Below are positions 10,149-18,820 of a DNA stretch of 64,000 nt, piece after piece. Location of the stretch: contig NZ_RKHQ01000001.1 of the NCBI RefSeq assembly GCF_003751805.1, positions 2,666,001-2,730,000 of the forward strand. The letters are read 5' to 3'. Position 1 is the first letter of the stretch. Every line of letters begins with the position of its first letter. The DNA is from Salana multivorans (lineage in GTDB: Bacteria; Actinomycetota; Actinomycetes; Actinomycetales; Beutenbergiaceae). A program made the position numbers and the translations under genes. The notes under the pieces were generated by a model. It was not told where the DNA came from, made no database searches, and was given only the letters and a program-made list of their open reading frames with translations.

Positions 10149-11210
10149 TCACGACACGGTGGCCGGCTGATAGGCTCCCGGTGCGTTCGGCGGTGCCGTG
10201 GTGCCGCGGATGACGAGCTGGGTCGGGAGAAGCCGCGCCTCACCGGGCAGCTCGCCACCGAGGACGTGGGCGACCGCGAGCCGCGCCGCCGCGCGAGCCT
10301 GTTCGCGAACGGGCTGACGAACGGTCGTGAGGTCGCTGACCTGCGCGATCGCCTGATCGTCGAAGCCGACGACGCTGAGGTCGTCGGGCACCTGGAGCCC
10401 GAGCCGCTCGGCCGCCCGCAGCGACCCGATGGCTTCCTCGTCCGACAGCGACAGGATGGCCGTCGGCGGGTCGGTGAGGGTCATGAGCCGGACGGTCGCC
10501 TCCTCGCCTCCCGCGGCTCCCCGGTCCGAGCTCTCCTCGAGCTCGGGAGCATGTGGCAGACCCGCCTCGGCGAGCGCCCGACGGTATCCGGCGCGGCGCT
10601 CCGTCGCCACGGACCAGAGCCGCCCCTCCTCGTCGGTGGCGGCGATCAAGCCGATCCGCCGGTGCCCGAGGCGGATCAGGTAGCTCGTGGCCTCGTGGGC
10701 TGCGGCGTCGTTGTCGATCGAGACGCTGGCGACGCCGGGAGCGAGCTCGCCCACGCAGATGACCGGCATGCCGAGCGCGCTCGGGTCCAGCGCGAGGTCG
10801 TCGAGCACGGGCACCGCGACGAGGATCAGCGCGTCGTAGCCGGGATGGCGGCGCTGGCCGTCGAAGAACCGGTGACGGTCGCGTGCGCCGCCGATGTGGT
10901 GGACGACCATCTCGACCCCGGAGGCGTGCAGGACCTCGCCGATCTCGGGGAGCGCCGTTCCGTAGTACCAGGACCCCAGGTGGGGGACGGCGACGGCGAT
11001 CCGTCGGATCGGGGCGTCGCTGGTCCGCGAGGCGGCCCAGCCGGCCGGTTCCGGCACGACCTCGCCCACCATCGCGAGGATCCGCGCGCGCGTCGCGGGC
11101 GAGACGCCGGGCTGACCGCGCAGCGCGCGCGAGACCGTCGAGGGGGCGACGCCCAGCATGCGGGCGAGCGAGCTCATGCTGGTGGGCTGCGGGGTGTCGA
11201 AGTCGGTCAC
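10149..11210 (-). CDS. LacI-family transcriptional regulator of the sugar ABC operon
   Basis: This 353-residue repressor has an N-terminal LacI helix-turn-helix (SMSSLARMLGVAPSTVSRAL, about 11-30) and a periplasmic-binding-protein-like effector domain with GYDALILVAVP and the family motif PDDLSVVGFDD near residue 290. It would bind a sugar and release its operator. I chose the GTG at 11210 because the HTH follows within a dozen residues. It is transcribed divergently from the CUT1 transporter operon. Two copies of GCGCAACACGTTGCGC-like sequence lie between the two starts, so it very likely controls both the operon and itself. Confidence 0.92.
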   Translation of the reverse strand: MTDFDTPQPTSMSSLARMLGVAPSTVSRALRGQPGVSPATRARILAMVGEVVPEPAGWAASRTSDAPIRRIAVAVPHLGSWYYGTALPEIGEVLHASGVEMVVHHIGGARDRHRFFDGQRRHPGYDALILVAVPVLDDLALDPSALGMPVICVGELAPGVASVSIDNDAAAHEATSYLIRLGHRRIGLIAATDEEGRLWSVATERRAGYRRALAEAGLPHAPELEESSDRGAAGGEEATVRLMTLTDPPTAILSLSDEEAIGSLRAAERLGLQVPDDLSVVGFDDQAIAQVSDLTTVRQPVREQARAAARLAVAHVLGGELPGEARLLPTQLVIRGTTAPPNAPGAYQPATVS

Positions 11211-11227
11211 ACGCCAGACACTAGCGC

Positions 11228-11246
11228 GTTGCGCAACACGTTGCGC
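11228..11246. promoter_or_regulatory. LacI-type operator O1 (proximal to the regulator gene)
   Basis: GCGCAACACGTTGCGC (11231-11246) is a palindrome with 7-bp arms around AC. It overlaps a second perfect palindrome GTTGCGCAAC (11228-11237). It lies 18 bases upstream of the regulator start, consistent with autoregulation. The CpG-centred GCGCAA/TTGCGC arms are typical of LacI-family operators. Confidence 0.75.
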
Positions 11247-11308
11247 CAGGCTCGGCGTGTCCGGAGCCCGCCACCGCGGCCGTCGGTGCGCCGGACGAGG
11301 TGAGGCGA

Positions 11309-11356
11309 TTGACAACCAGCGCAACGAATGGCAATACTGAGCGCAACACGTAGCGC
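11309..11356 (+). promoter_or_regulatory. Promoter plus operator O2 of the sugar ABC operon
   Basis: A -35 box TTGACA (11309-11314) is followed 18 bases later by AATACT (11333-11338). Immediately downstream, at 11341-11356, is GCGCAACACGTAGCGC, which differs from operator O1 by one base. A repressor sitting there would cover the start of transcription. The 5' leader to the ATG at 11446 is about 100 bases. Confidence 0.75.
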
Positions 11357-11445
11357 ACAGATGCGCACAGGTCGTGCCGTCCGGCGATCTGCGTGGAGAC
11401 GATCGGCCGCATCGACGCGGCCGAGGACCAGTGAGGAGACACGGC

Positions 11446-12780
11446 ATGCGACGAAGGACCGTCGAGAGGCCCCGGAGGAGTCTTCGATCCACCATCGCCA
11501 CGGTGGGGCTGCTCGCCGTCGCGATGGTCGGCCAGGCCGCCTGCAGCAACGGCGGAACGCCCGGCCCCGGGCCGTCGGAGGGTTCGGCGGCCGCCTCCGG
11601 GGGCGTGGGCGAGCTGACGATGTGGGTGCGCGCGGCCAACGAGGGCAAGTCCCGCGAGCTCGCGGCTGCCTACGAGGAGGCGACGGGGATCCGCGTCGCC
11701 GTCACGGCCTTCCCGGACGACCAGTACGTCACGAGGCTGGCGACCGCCGCGTCCACCGGCGACCTGCCCGATGTCCTGGCGACGGACTCCGCCTACATGC
11801 CCAGGTTCCTCGAGCCGAACATCTTCGCGGACCTGACGGACCGCGTGGCCGCCCTTCCGTTCGCCGACGAGCTGTTCGAGCCGCTGATGGACGTCTCGAC
11901 CCGGGACGGCCGCGTCTACGCGCTGCCCCGCGACCCGGGCAACTCGATGGTGCTGTGGAACAAGGACCTGTTCCGCGAGGCCGGCATCGACCCGGACGCC
12001 GCTCCGACGACCTGGGCCGAGATGCTGGAGAGCGCCAGGGCCGTCGACGCGCTCGGCGGCGACGTCTCGGGCTTCTACTTCCCGGGCAACTGCGGCGTGT
12101 GCAACGTCTTCCCGTGGCTCCCGCTGGTGTGGGCGTCCGGGGGCGACCTCTTCGACGCCGAGGGTCGCCCGACCTTCGACGACCCGGAGGTCGTGGCCGC
12201 GCTGGAGCTGTACCGCACGATCGTGCAGGAGGGCCTCGTCCCGCCGAGCGCCCAGACGGACACCGGGTCCGACTGGATGACGGCGTTCACGGCGGGGAAG
12301 GTCGGGATCCTGCCGCTCGGGTCGTTCGGCATCGGCACGATCCGCGAGGCGAACCCCGAGATGGACATGGGCATCGCCCCGCTGCCGGGTCGCGAGGGAG
12401 GCTCGGCCTCCTTCGTCGGCGGTGACGTCATCGGGATCCCGCTCGCGTCCGCGCATCCCGACGAGGCGTGGGAGTTCATCGCCTGGACCCTGTCCGATGA
12501 GGTGCAGATCGACGTCGTCGCCGCCTCGCACGAGCTGGTGGCCAGGACCGACCTCGTCGAGAACGAGCACAGCGAGGCCGACCCGCTGGTCCGCATCGCC
12601 AACGACGCGCTGGCCGTCTCCCGCACGCCGCAGTCGGTCTTCTACCAGCAGCTCGTCGTCGACGCGAACGGGCCGTTCTCGACCCTCTTCTACGACGTGA
12701 CGTACGGCGGGGCCGACCCCGCCGAGGCGGCTGCGGCGGCGCAGCGGGCCGCGCTGGACGTCGTCGGGGCTGGCGAGTAG
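11446..12780 (+). CDS. Sugar ABC transporter substrate-binding lipoprotein (CUT1)
   Basis: The 444-residue precursor has a basic N-terminus, a hydrophobic signal segment (about 22-40) and a lipobox ending in QAAC, so it is a membrane-anchored lipoprotein. The mature part starts with a Gly/Ser/Ala linker and then ELTMWVRAANEGKSRELAAAYEEATG, the usual opening of family 1 sugar-binding proteins. GDLPDVLATDSAYM and LPRDPGNSMVLWNKDLF are further family features. It would capture an oligosaccharide outside the membrane and deliver it to the two permeases that follow. ATG 11446 is chosen because GTGAGGAGA lies 7-15 bases upstream. No sugar can be assigned from sequence alone. Confidence 0.92.
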   Translation: MRRRTVERPRRSLRSTIATVGLLAVAMVGQAACSNGGTPGPGPSEGSAAASGGVGELTMWVRAANEGKSRELAAAYEEATGIRVAVTAFPDDQYVTRLATAASTGDLPDVLATDSAYMPRFLEPNIFADLTDRVAALPFADELFEPLMDVSTRDGRVYALPRDPGNSMVLWNKDLFREAGIDPDAAPTTWAEMLESARAVDALGGDVSGFYFPGNCGVCNVFPWLPLVWASGGDLFDAEGRPTFDDPEVVAALELYRTIVQEGLVPPSAQTDTGSDWMTAFTAGKVGILPLGSFGIGTIREANPEMDMGIAPLPGREGGSASFVGGDVIGIPLASAHPDEAWEFIAWTLSDEVQIDVVAASHELVARTDLVENEHSEADPLVRIANDALAVSRTPQSVFYQQLVVDANGPFSTLFYDVTYGGADPAEAAAAAQRAALDVVGAGE

Positions 12781-12784
12781 CCGG

Positions 12785-13684
12785 ATGCCTGTCGCTGTAC
12801 GCGGCCGGAGCCTCGGTCGTCCGTCCGTGGTGGGCGGGGCCTACGCCCTGCCCGCCACGGTCCTCCTGATCCTGTTCTTCATCGCCCCGCTCGCGATGAC
12901 GGCGGTCATGTCGCTGTTCAGCTGGCCGCTGTTCGGTGAGCGCAGCTTCATCGGCGTGGCTAACTACGAGACGGCCCTGCACGATGCGCAGCTCCACCGC
13001 GCGGTCCTCTTCACGGTCGCGTTCGCCGTGGTCACGACCGTCGTCTCGGTGGCCGTCGGACTGCTGCTCGCGATGTTCCTGCAGGTGGAGCGCCGAGGCG
13101 CCGGGGTGATCAGGACGCTCGTCTTCCTGCCGGTCGTGATCGGGATGGCCACCGCCTCGTTCCTCTGGCTCTACCTCCTCAACGGCCAGGTGGGTCCCGT
13201 CGCCTGGCTCTGGGCGGCGCTCGGCCTCGACGGGACGCCGCCGCTGTTCCTCGACAGCACGGCCGGTGCGTTCGTCTCGATCGTCGTCATGACCGTGTGG
13301 AAGAGCACGGGGTTCTCCATGCTCCTGCTCCTCCTCGGGATCCAGGCGATCCCGCAGCAGCTCCTCGAGGCAGCGAGCGTCGACGGCGCGCACTACTGGC
13401 AGCGCCAGCGCCGCATCGTCCTCCCGCTCCTGCGCCCGACGTTCGCCCTGGTCGCCGTGATGGGGCTGACGCAGAACTTCCTCGTCTTCGACCAGTTCTT
13501 CCTGATGACCCGTGGCGGCCCCAGCAACTCGACCATCACGGCCGTCTACTGGATCTACAACCGCGCCTTCATGAACTACCACCTCGGCTACGGGGCCGCG
13601 CTGGCACTGCTGGTGCTCGCCGTCCTCGTCGTCGTCAACCTCGTCCAGCTTCGGCTGCTGGGCCGCGGAGGTTCGGATGAGTGA
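12785..13684 (+). CDS. Sugar ABC transporter permease, MalF type
   Basis: This 299-residue inner-membrane protein has six predicted membrane segments. The cytoplasmic EAA loop is EAASVDGAHYWQRQRRIVLP (about 198-217), which docks to the transporter ATPase. It follows the binding-protein gene by 4 bases and overlaps the next permease by 8 bases, so the three form one translational unit. No ATPase gene is present in the operon. By analogy with other actinobacterial CUT1 systems a shared MsiK-type ATPase encoded elsewhere probably energises it. Confidence 0.93.
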   Translation: MPVAVRGRSLGRPSVVGGAYALPATVLLILFFIAPLAMTAVMSLFSWPLFGERSFIGVANYETALHDAQLHRAVLFTVAFAVVTTVVSVAVGLLLAMFLQVERRGAGVIRTLVFLPVVIGMATASFLWLYLLNGQVGPVAWLWAALGLDGTPPLFLDSTAGAFVSIVVMTVWKSTGFSMLLLLLGIQAIPQQLLEAASVDGAHYWQRQRRIVLPLLRPTFALVAVMGLTQNFLVFDQFFLMTRGGPSNSTITAVYWIYNRAFMNYHLGYGAALALLVLAVLVVVNLVQLRLLGRGGSDE

Positions 13685-14573
13685 CCACGTCATGACCCTG
13701 CCACGGTCGGGGCCGGCGCCCCGGCGCCGTCGTGGCCCACGCGCCGCGACGGCGACGGTGCTCTACTGGGTGACGGGGATCGTCGTCGCCGCTGCCTTCG
13801 CCTTCCCGCTCGTCTGGGCGCTTCTCACGGCCCTCAAGCCACGGGGGGAGGCGGCCGCCGCACCGCCGACGGCGCTCCCGAGCCGGCTCTCCATGACCAA
13901 CTTCTCCCGCCTGTGGGAGTACGGGGTCGGGCTGGACGTCTATCTGGCCAACAGCCTGGTCGTCGCGGCCGTGAGCGTGGTGGCCACGGTCATCGCCGCG
14001 GTGCTGCTCGGCTACGCGCTCGCCCACGTCCGGTTCCGCGGTGCGGGGCTGCTCTTCGCCCTCGTGATCGCCGTGATGATGGTGCCCTTCCCCGCGATGA
14101 TCATCGCCGTCTTCCAGGTGCTCCAGGTGATCGGCCTGTACAACTCGTTGATCGGTCTCGCCCTGGTGTACGCGACGTACCAGCTCCCGTTCGCCGTCTT
14201 CCTCATGCGCAACGCGTTCCGGGCCGTACCGACCGCCATGCGCGAGGCGGCCGTGCTCGACGGCGCGGGGACCGTCCGCACTCTGTGGAGCGTGATGCTG
14301 CCGATCGTGCGGCCCGCGATCATCACCGTCGGCCTGTTCGCCTTCATCGCCGCCTGGAACGAGTTCTTCGCCGCGCTGATCGTGCTGACCGACGCGGGCA
14401 AGTTCACGCTGCCGCTCGCGCTGATGAACGCGCAGACGGGCAACCTCGGCACGGTCGACTGGGGTGCGCAGCAGGCCGGCGTCATCGTGGCGAGCGTGCC
14501 GGTGATGGTGCTCTTCCTGTTCCTCCAGCGCTACTACGTCCGAGGGATCGCCGAAGGGGCGGTCAAGAGTTGA
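13677..14573 (+). CDS. Sugar ABC transporter permease, MalG type
   Basis: The 298-residue protein has six membrane segments and the EAA loop EAAVLDGAGTVRTLWSVMLP (about 195-214), characteristic of the second CUT1 permease. A conserved NEFFAALIVL stretch follows near the last segments. It pairs with the MalF-type permease, whose gene it overlaps by 8 bases. Its stop codon overlaps the proposed TTG start of the glycosidase gene, tying hydrolysis of the imported sugar to its uptake. Confidence 0.93.
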   Translation: MSDHVMTLPRSGPAPRRRRGPRAATATVLYWVTGIVVAAAFAFPLVWALLTALKPRGEAAAAPPTALPSRLSMTNFSRLWEYGVGLDVYLANSLVVAAVSVVATVIAAVLLGYALAHVRFRGAGLLFALVIAVMMVPFPAMIIAVFQVLQVIGLYNSLIGLALVYATYQLPFAVFLMRNAFRAVPTAMREAAVLDGAGTVRTLWSVMLPIVRPAIITVGLFAFIAAWNEFFAALIVLTDAGKFTLPLALMNAQTGNLGTVDWGAQQAGVIVASVPVMVLFLFLQRYYVRGIAEGAVKS

Positions 14574-16717
14574 CCGGCGGTGAGAGCGGGTCGTTCGCCC
14601 ACGAGGTGCGGGCCGCCGTCCGCGAACGTCGCCGTCGGCGCCGGCCGGTTCGCTTCGAGCCGACGAAGGAGGGGTGGGCCTGGCACCCGACGGACGACGA
14701 GCGCTGGGCTGGCCCGTACTACCTGCAGACGCCGACGGCGGGGTTCGACGTGTTCGACCGCGGCCTCGTCCTCCACCCGATCGGGTACGAGGGCAGCGCA
14801 CGCCTGCGCGTCGGAGTCGTCGCGGACGACGGCGCCGCGGGGTGGGTGGAGCCGGAGATCGAGCGCGTCACCGTCACGCCCGGGGCCGTCGGGCTGACGA
14901 TGACGACGCGCTCGGGTCGTCGCCTCGCGGCGCGTCTCACGACCGAGGGCGATGCGCTCGTCATCCAGGTGGAGGGGGCCGACGGGACCCGGCTGCGGGC
15001 CTTCGTCCGATCCGCTCTCGCGGCCGACACGGCGTGGCGCGACGGGGCCTTCCGTCAGCCGCTGCGCCTGGCGAGGGAGGAGCCCTTCCTCGCTCGGCAC
15101 TCCAACACGCGGCTCACCGACCCGCTCCCGCCGGATCGTCCCGGGCCCGAGCTCGTGCTGTCGGTGGACGCCGGGGGGCGAGAGATCGACCTCGGGCCGG
15201 ACGACGACCGGCTGGGACCGATCGCGGTCCTCGGGCCGGAGTTCGCGGCGCGCGACGGGGGACGTCTCGTGCTCACGGTCGCGGGGGCGCTCGCGGCCCG
15301 CCCCGGTGCGGCGGTCCCGCCGCGCGGCGGCGCACGGGCGAGCATCGGGGTCTCGGAGCCGGCGGCCCGCCTCGGGTTCGCCGGGGTCCCGGCGGACCTG
15401 GAGCGTCAGCTCGGCTTCGCGGAGCTGAACTCGCTCGTCCCGCGCTCCGTCCACGACGGGCGCAGCTTCCTGCTCCACGGTCGTCCCGGGGACGGCTTCG
15501 GGGAGGTCGCACACCTGCACCAGAGCTACCAGATGCACCTCGTCGCGCTGGCGTCCGGGGAGACCGGCCTGGTGCGCGACGACCTCCTCGTCCACCTGGG
15601 CCTCGTCCGCGACGGCGTCCTCGACCGCTCGCCCGCACCGGGAGGGGGGAGTCACCCGTACGTCTCGGGGTACTCGGAGGCGCACGTCCTGCTGGCGGTG
15701 CACCGCTACCTCATGTGGACGGGCGACCGCGGGTTCCTGACCTGCCGGGTCGGCGATCGCTCGGTGCTGGAGCACCTGGTCGACATCGCCGCGACCGCGG
15801 CCTCCCGTCGCGTCGGGGGACTCATGCCGCCCTGCGGCTGGATCGATGCGTGGCCCGAGGGGGTCGTGGCACAGGCACAGTCCTCCTGCGCCTGGATCGT
15901 CGCGCTCCGCGCGCTCTCCGACGTCCTCGGGGCCGCCGACGAGCCGCGGTCGGCCGCGCTGCGACGGGCCGAGGCCGGCGCGCTCGCCGACCGGGTCGTC
16001 GAGACGTTTCTGGTCGAGGACGGTGGCCACCTCGCGGAGCATCTCTACGCGGACGGCTCGGTCGGCGGCGGGGATCCCGACGGCGCCTGGGTCCACACCC
16101 AGATCTGGGCGGCGCTCGCCGGGTTGCGGGGAAGCGACCGGGGGGTGCGTCGGGTCCTGCGCTACCGCACGCCTCGCGGGATGCCGATGTGCGGGCCGAG
16201 CGCGCTCACCGGGGCTGACCTCGCGGCGGTGACCGACCCGACCGGAGTCATGGCGGACGAGGTGTCGGCTGTGTGGTGCTCGTCGACCTGGCCCGAGCTG
16301 ACCCACCTCCTCGCCGCGGAGCTCGCGCGGGCGGGGCACCCGGACGATGCGCTCGCGCTCGTGCGTGACCAGCTTCCGGCCGCCGTGCACCGGCGGGACC
16401 CGGCGACCGTTCCCTGGGTCTATCCCGAGAAGTTCCTCGAGCCCTCCGGTGAGCCGTGGCTCAGCACCTGGGCCGGGGACCCCACGTTGATCGAGGTGTT
16501 CCTCCGCGGGTTCCTCGGTCTCGTCCCGACCTGGAACGGGCTTCGGGTGTCGCCCGAGCTGCCGGCGGAGCTGGCGGGGCTCGAGGCCACCGTCCTCTGG
16601 CGGGGCGCCCCGGTCCGCGTGGTGGTCGAGCCCCGGGCCGGCCGGTCGGCGACGTCCCCGGTGCTGGTCCCACCGCCGGACACCCGGCGGGAGCGGACCG
16701 TCGTCGTTCGGGGGTGA
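14570..16717 (+). CDS. Six-hairpin (alpha/alpha-barrel) glycosidase-like protein
   Basis: This protein of about 715 residues is the last gene of the sugar operon. The N-terminal 300 residues are beta-rich. The C-terminal 400 are helical with aromatic- and acid-rich loops: YVSGYSEAHVLLAVHRYLMWTG is one hairpin, and CGWIDAWPEG, DGAWVHTQIWAAL and WLSTWAGDP are others. This fits the six-hairpin glycosidase superfamily (amylo-glucosidase, GH94-like and similar). It lacks a signal peptide, so it would act in the cytoplasm on the imported oligosaccharide as a hydrolase or phosphorylase. The start is uncertain. TTG 14570 overlaps the permease stop (TTGA) and is in frame, while GTG 14606 is an alternative. 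I cannot place it in a numbered GH family. Confidence 0.65.
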   Translation: MTGGESGSFAHEVRAAVRERRRRRRPVRFEPTKEGWAWHPTDDERWAGPYYLQTPTAGFDVFDRGLVLHPIGYEGSARLRVGVVADDGAAGWVEPEIERVTVTPGAVGLTMTTRSGRRLAARLTTEGDALVIQVEGADGTRLRAFVRSALAADTAWRDGAFRQPLRLAREEPFLARHSNTRLTDPLPPDRPGPELVLSVDAGGREIDLGPDDDRLGPIAVLGPEFAARDGGRLVLTVAGALAARPGAAVPPRGGARASIGVSEPAARLGFAGVPADLERQLGFAELNSLVPRSVHDGRSFLLHGRPGDGFGEVAHLHQSYQMHLVALASGETGLVRDDLLVHLGLVRDGVLDRSPAPGGGSHPYVSGYSEAHVLLAVHRYLMWTGDRGFLTCRVGDRSVLEHLVDIAATAASRRVGGLMPPCGWIDAWPEGVVAQAQSSCAWIVALRALSDVLGAADEPRSAALRRAEAGALADRVVETFLVEDGGHLAEHLYADGSVGGGDPDGAWVHTQIWAALAGLRGSDRGVRRVLRYRTPRGMPMCGPSALTGADLAAVTDPTGVMADEVSAVWCSSTWPELTHLLAAELARAGHPDDALALVRDQLPAAVHRRDPATVPWVYPEKFLEPSGEPWLSTWAGDPTLIEVFLRGFLGLVPTWNGLRVSPELPAELAGLEATVLWRGAPVRVVVEPRAGRSATSPVLVPPPDTRRERTVVVRG

Positions 16718-16727
16718 GAGGGCCGGC

Positions 16728-17339
16728 CTAGCCGGCGCCGCGCGGCCGGGCAGTCGACTCGCGTCGGCGGCGTGCGCGGCGGTGCCGCAGCGCGAGGGCC
16801 GCGACGACCATCGCGACCAGGAGCAGCAGCACGACGGCGGGGACCACGAGCGCCGCGACGACGAGACCGACGCTCGTGGCGTCCTCCGCGGTCGAGAGGA
16901 CCGGCGCGCTCAGCCCACCCGTCGCGGTGTTGGCGACGGGGCGCACGGTCGCCTTGGTGAGGTGGACGGCGAGCGCGATCACGACGCCGAGGGCGACGGG
17001 AACCCAGCGCCAGTCCTGGAACAGGCTGCCGGGATCGCTCACGGCGACCGTCTCGGCGCCGATGCCCGACGCGAAGACCATCCCGCCGCTGGCCGGCCGC
17101 ACGACGGTCTGCACGACGTCGTTGACCGAGTCGACCGCGGGGATCTTGTCGGCCACCACGTCGACGAGCAGGAGCAGCGCGAGGAGGCCGAGCAGCCAGG
17201 GGTTCTCGAGCCACGACCAGCCGTCCGGCAGCGTCACCAGGTCGGTGAAGCGCGCCAGGAGACCGAGCGCGAGCAGCGGGATGTACGCGTTCAGTCCGGC
17301 GGCCGACGCGAGGCCGAGTCCGGTGAGCAGCTCCACCAT
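16728..17339 (-). CDS. DUF4126-family membrane protein
   Basis: The 203-residue protein opens with the DUF4126 signature GLGLASAAGLNAYIPLLALGL and has about five membrane segments. PASGGMVFASG and LVDVVADKIPAVDSVNDVV lie in the middle, and the C-terminus is short and basic. The family is widespread in actinobacteria and has no known function. The gene is convergent with the glycosidase operon, 10 bases away, and appears leaderless: TAGCAT (17346-17351) sits 6 bases before the ATG. Confidence 0.85.
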   Translation of the reverse strand: MVELLTGLGLASAAGLNAYIPLLALGLLARFTDLVTLPDGWSWLENPWLLGLLALLLLVDVVADKIPAVDSVNDVVQTVVRPASGGMVFASGIGAETVAVSDPGSLFQDWRWVPVALGVVIALAVHLTKATVRPVANTATGGLSAPVLSTAEDATSVGLVVAALVVPAVVLLLLVAMVVAALALRHRRARRRRESTARPRGAG

Positions 17340-17345
17340 GCTCGG

Positions 17346-17351
17346 ATGCTA
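17346..17351 (-). promoter_or_regulatory. -10 box, leaderless start of the DUF4126 gene
   Basis: TAGCAT read on the minus strand, 6 bases before the ATG at 17339. No ribosome binding site is present. Confidence 0.5.
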
Positions 17352-17447
17352 TGCGCCACCACCGACAGGAACGCGCGTCGGCACCGACGCGCGTCTCGGC
17401 CGGCGTTGCCCGGTCCGGCTGACCCGGCCCGGCTGACCCGGCCCGGC

Positions 17448-17453
17448 TAGCCT
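17448..17453 (+). promoter_or_regulatory. -10 box, leaderless start of the NTF2-like gene
   Basis: TAGCCT lies 7 bases before the GTG at 17461. Upstream, at about 17416-17447, a short GACCCGGCCCGGCT motif is repeated in tandem. Confidence 0.5.
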
Positions 17454-17460
17454 TGCCGTC

Positions 17461-17829
17461 GTGACGACCCTCACCGACTACATCGACGCCTGGCTCGCCG
17501 CCGACCCCGAGCGGATCGCCGCGCTCGTCGCCGAGGACGGCGTCGTCAGCGAGTGCTACGGACCGGTCTACGTCGGCCGGGCGTGGGTGCTGCGGTGGGC
17601 GCGGGAGTGGTTCGCTGCCGGCGGCGTCGTGCACGGCTGGGACGTCGTCGACCACATCGTCTGCGGCGACCGGGAGGTCGCCCGCTGGACCTTCGAGTGC
17701 ACCTGGGCCGGCGAGCGCAGCAGCTTCGACGGGGCGACCGTCGCCCGCATCGCCGACGGGCTGATCGTCGACCTGCAGGAGTTCCAGACGACCGCCGAGC
17801 CGTACGAGTGGCGCGGCACCTGGCGCTGA
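17461..17829 (+). CDS. NTF2-like (SnoaL-type) small protein
   Basis: This 122-residue protein has the cone-shaped NTF2 fold pattern. An N-terminal helix pair (TDYIDAWLAADPERIAALVAED) is followed by strands with Trp-rich segments such as GRAWVLRWAREWF and WTFECTWAG. NTF2-like proteins include polyketide cyclases, isomerases and small-molecule binding proteins, and the sequence does not say which. It lies alone between divergent and convergent neighbours. The GTG start is preceded by a TAGCCT box 7 bases away, so the message is probably leaderless. Confidence 0.7.
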   Translation: MTTLTDYIDAWLAADPERIAALVAEDGVVSECYGPVYVGRAWVLRWAREWFAAGGVVHGWDVVDHIVCGDREVARWTFECTWAGERSSFDGATVARIADGLIVDLQEFQTTAEPYEWRGTWR

Positions 17830-17872
17830 GCGCGCTCGGCGCGACCCTGGCCGGGACCCGCCGGACGACGCG

Positions 17873-18820
17873 TCAGTCGCGCAGCCGGACGACGCCCTCC
17901 TGGGCGACCGATGCGACGAGCTCGCCCGCCTCGTCGTAGACGCGGACGGCGCCGAGGCCCCGCCCGCCCTGGGCGGCGGGGGAGTACTGGACGAAGAGCA
18001 GCCACCGGGTGACGTCGACGTCGCGGTGCCACCACATCGCGTGGTCGATGCTCGCGACGGAGAGGCCGCGCGTCGTCCAGGACAGGCCGTGGCCGCGCAG
18101 CACGGGCTCCAGCATGACGTGGTCGCACACGTAGGCCAGCAGCGCCGCCCGCGCGTTGCGGTCGGCCCACGCGGGCAGCTCGCCGTGGGCGCGGATCCAC
18201 ACGGCCTGCGTGTAGGACGGCTCCGGGTCCGGCGCCGTGAAGATCTCCCGCCTGACGTGGCGGATGTCCAGCGCGGAGATCGGCATGAGGAACGTCGTCG
18301 TCAGGTCCGGCATCCGGGGGTTGCGGAAGATGAGGTCGCTGGAGGCGAGCCGATCCGGCCGCGGGACGTCCGGCGGGGCGTCCTGGCGGTGCTCGAACCC
18401 CTCCTGGTCCTCCTGGAAGGACGCGATGAGCGACAGGATCGGCACCCCCTCCTGGAGCGCGTGGGTGCGCCGCGCCGAGAACGACCGGCCGTCGTGCAGC
18501 TCCTCGACGGCGAAGGCGATCGGCAGGTCGGGCTTGCCGGGGCGCAGGAAGTAGCCGTGGACGGAGTGCGCGTGGCGGTCGGCCGGGACGGTGCGCGCCG
18601 CGGCGATGATCGACTGGGCGAACACCTGGCCGCCGTAGATCCGGCCGTTCGAGTGCGGATGCGCCTGCCCGACGAACTCGTCGGGGCCGGTGCGCTCGAC
18701 GTCGAGGACGCGGCAGATCTCGGCGAACGCCTCGGCACCCGAGGGGATGCCGGTCGACGGGGGGCAGCTCGGGGGGATCGCGGGCGTCGCGCTCGGATCC
18801 GTCGTGCTCGGGTCGGTCAC
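17873..18820 (-). CDS. tesB: Acyl-CoA thioesterase II
   Basis: The 315-residue double-hotdog protein matches TesB in length and motifs. HSNGRIYGGQVFAQSIIAAART opens the first hotdog, HSVHGYFLRPGKPDLPI is the classic family motif, and HDGRSFSARRTHALQ follows. LSVASIDHAMWWHRDVDVTRWLLF carries the catalytic Asp of the second hotdog. It hydrolyses medium- and long-chain acyl-CoA in the cytoplasm. The GTG start overlaps the stop codon of the truncated haemoglobin gene (GTGA), so the two are co-translated. About 35 residues before the fold are Pro/Ser/Thr-rich. Confidence 0.93.
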   Translation of the reverse strand: MTDPSTTDPSATPAIPPSCPPSTGIPSGAEAFAEICRVLDVERTGPDEFVGQAHPHSNGRIYGGQVFAQSIIAAARTVPADRHAHSVHGYFLRPGKPDLPIAFAVEELHDGRSFSARRTHALQEGVPILSLIASFQEDQEGFEHRQDAPPDVPRPDRLASSDLIFRNPRMPDLTTTFLMPISALDIRHVRREIFTAPDPEPSYTQAVWIRAHGELPAWADRNARAALLAYVCDHVMLEPVLRGHGLSWTTRGLSVASIDHAMWWHRDVDVTRWLLFVQYSPAAQGGRGLGAVRVYDEAGELVASVAQEGVVRLRD

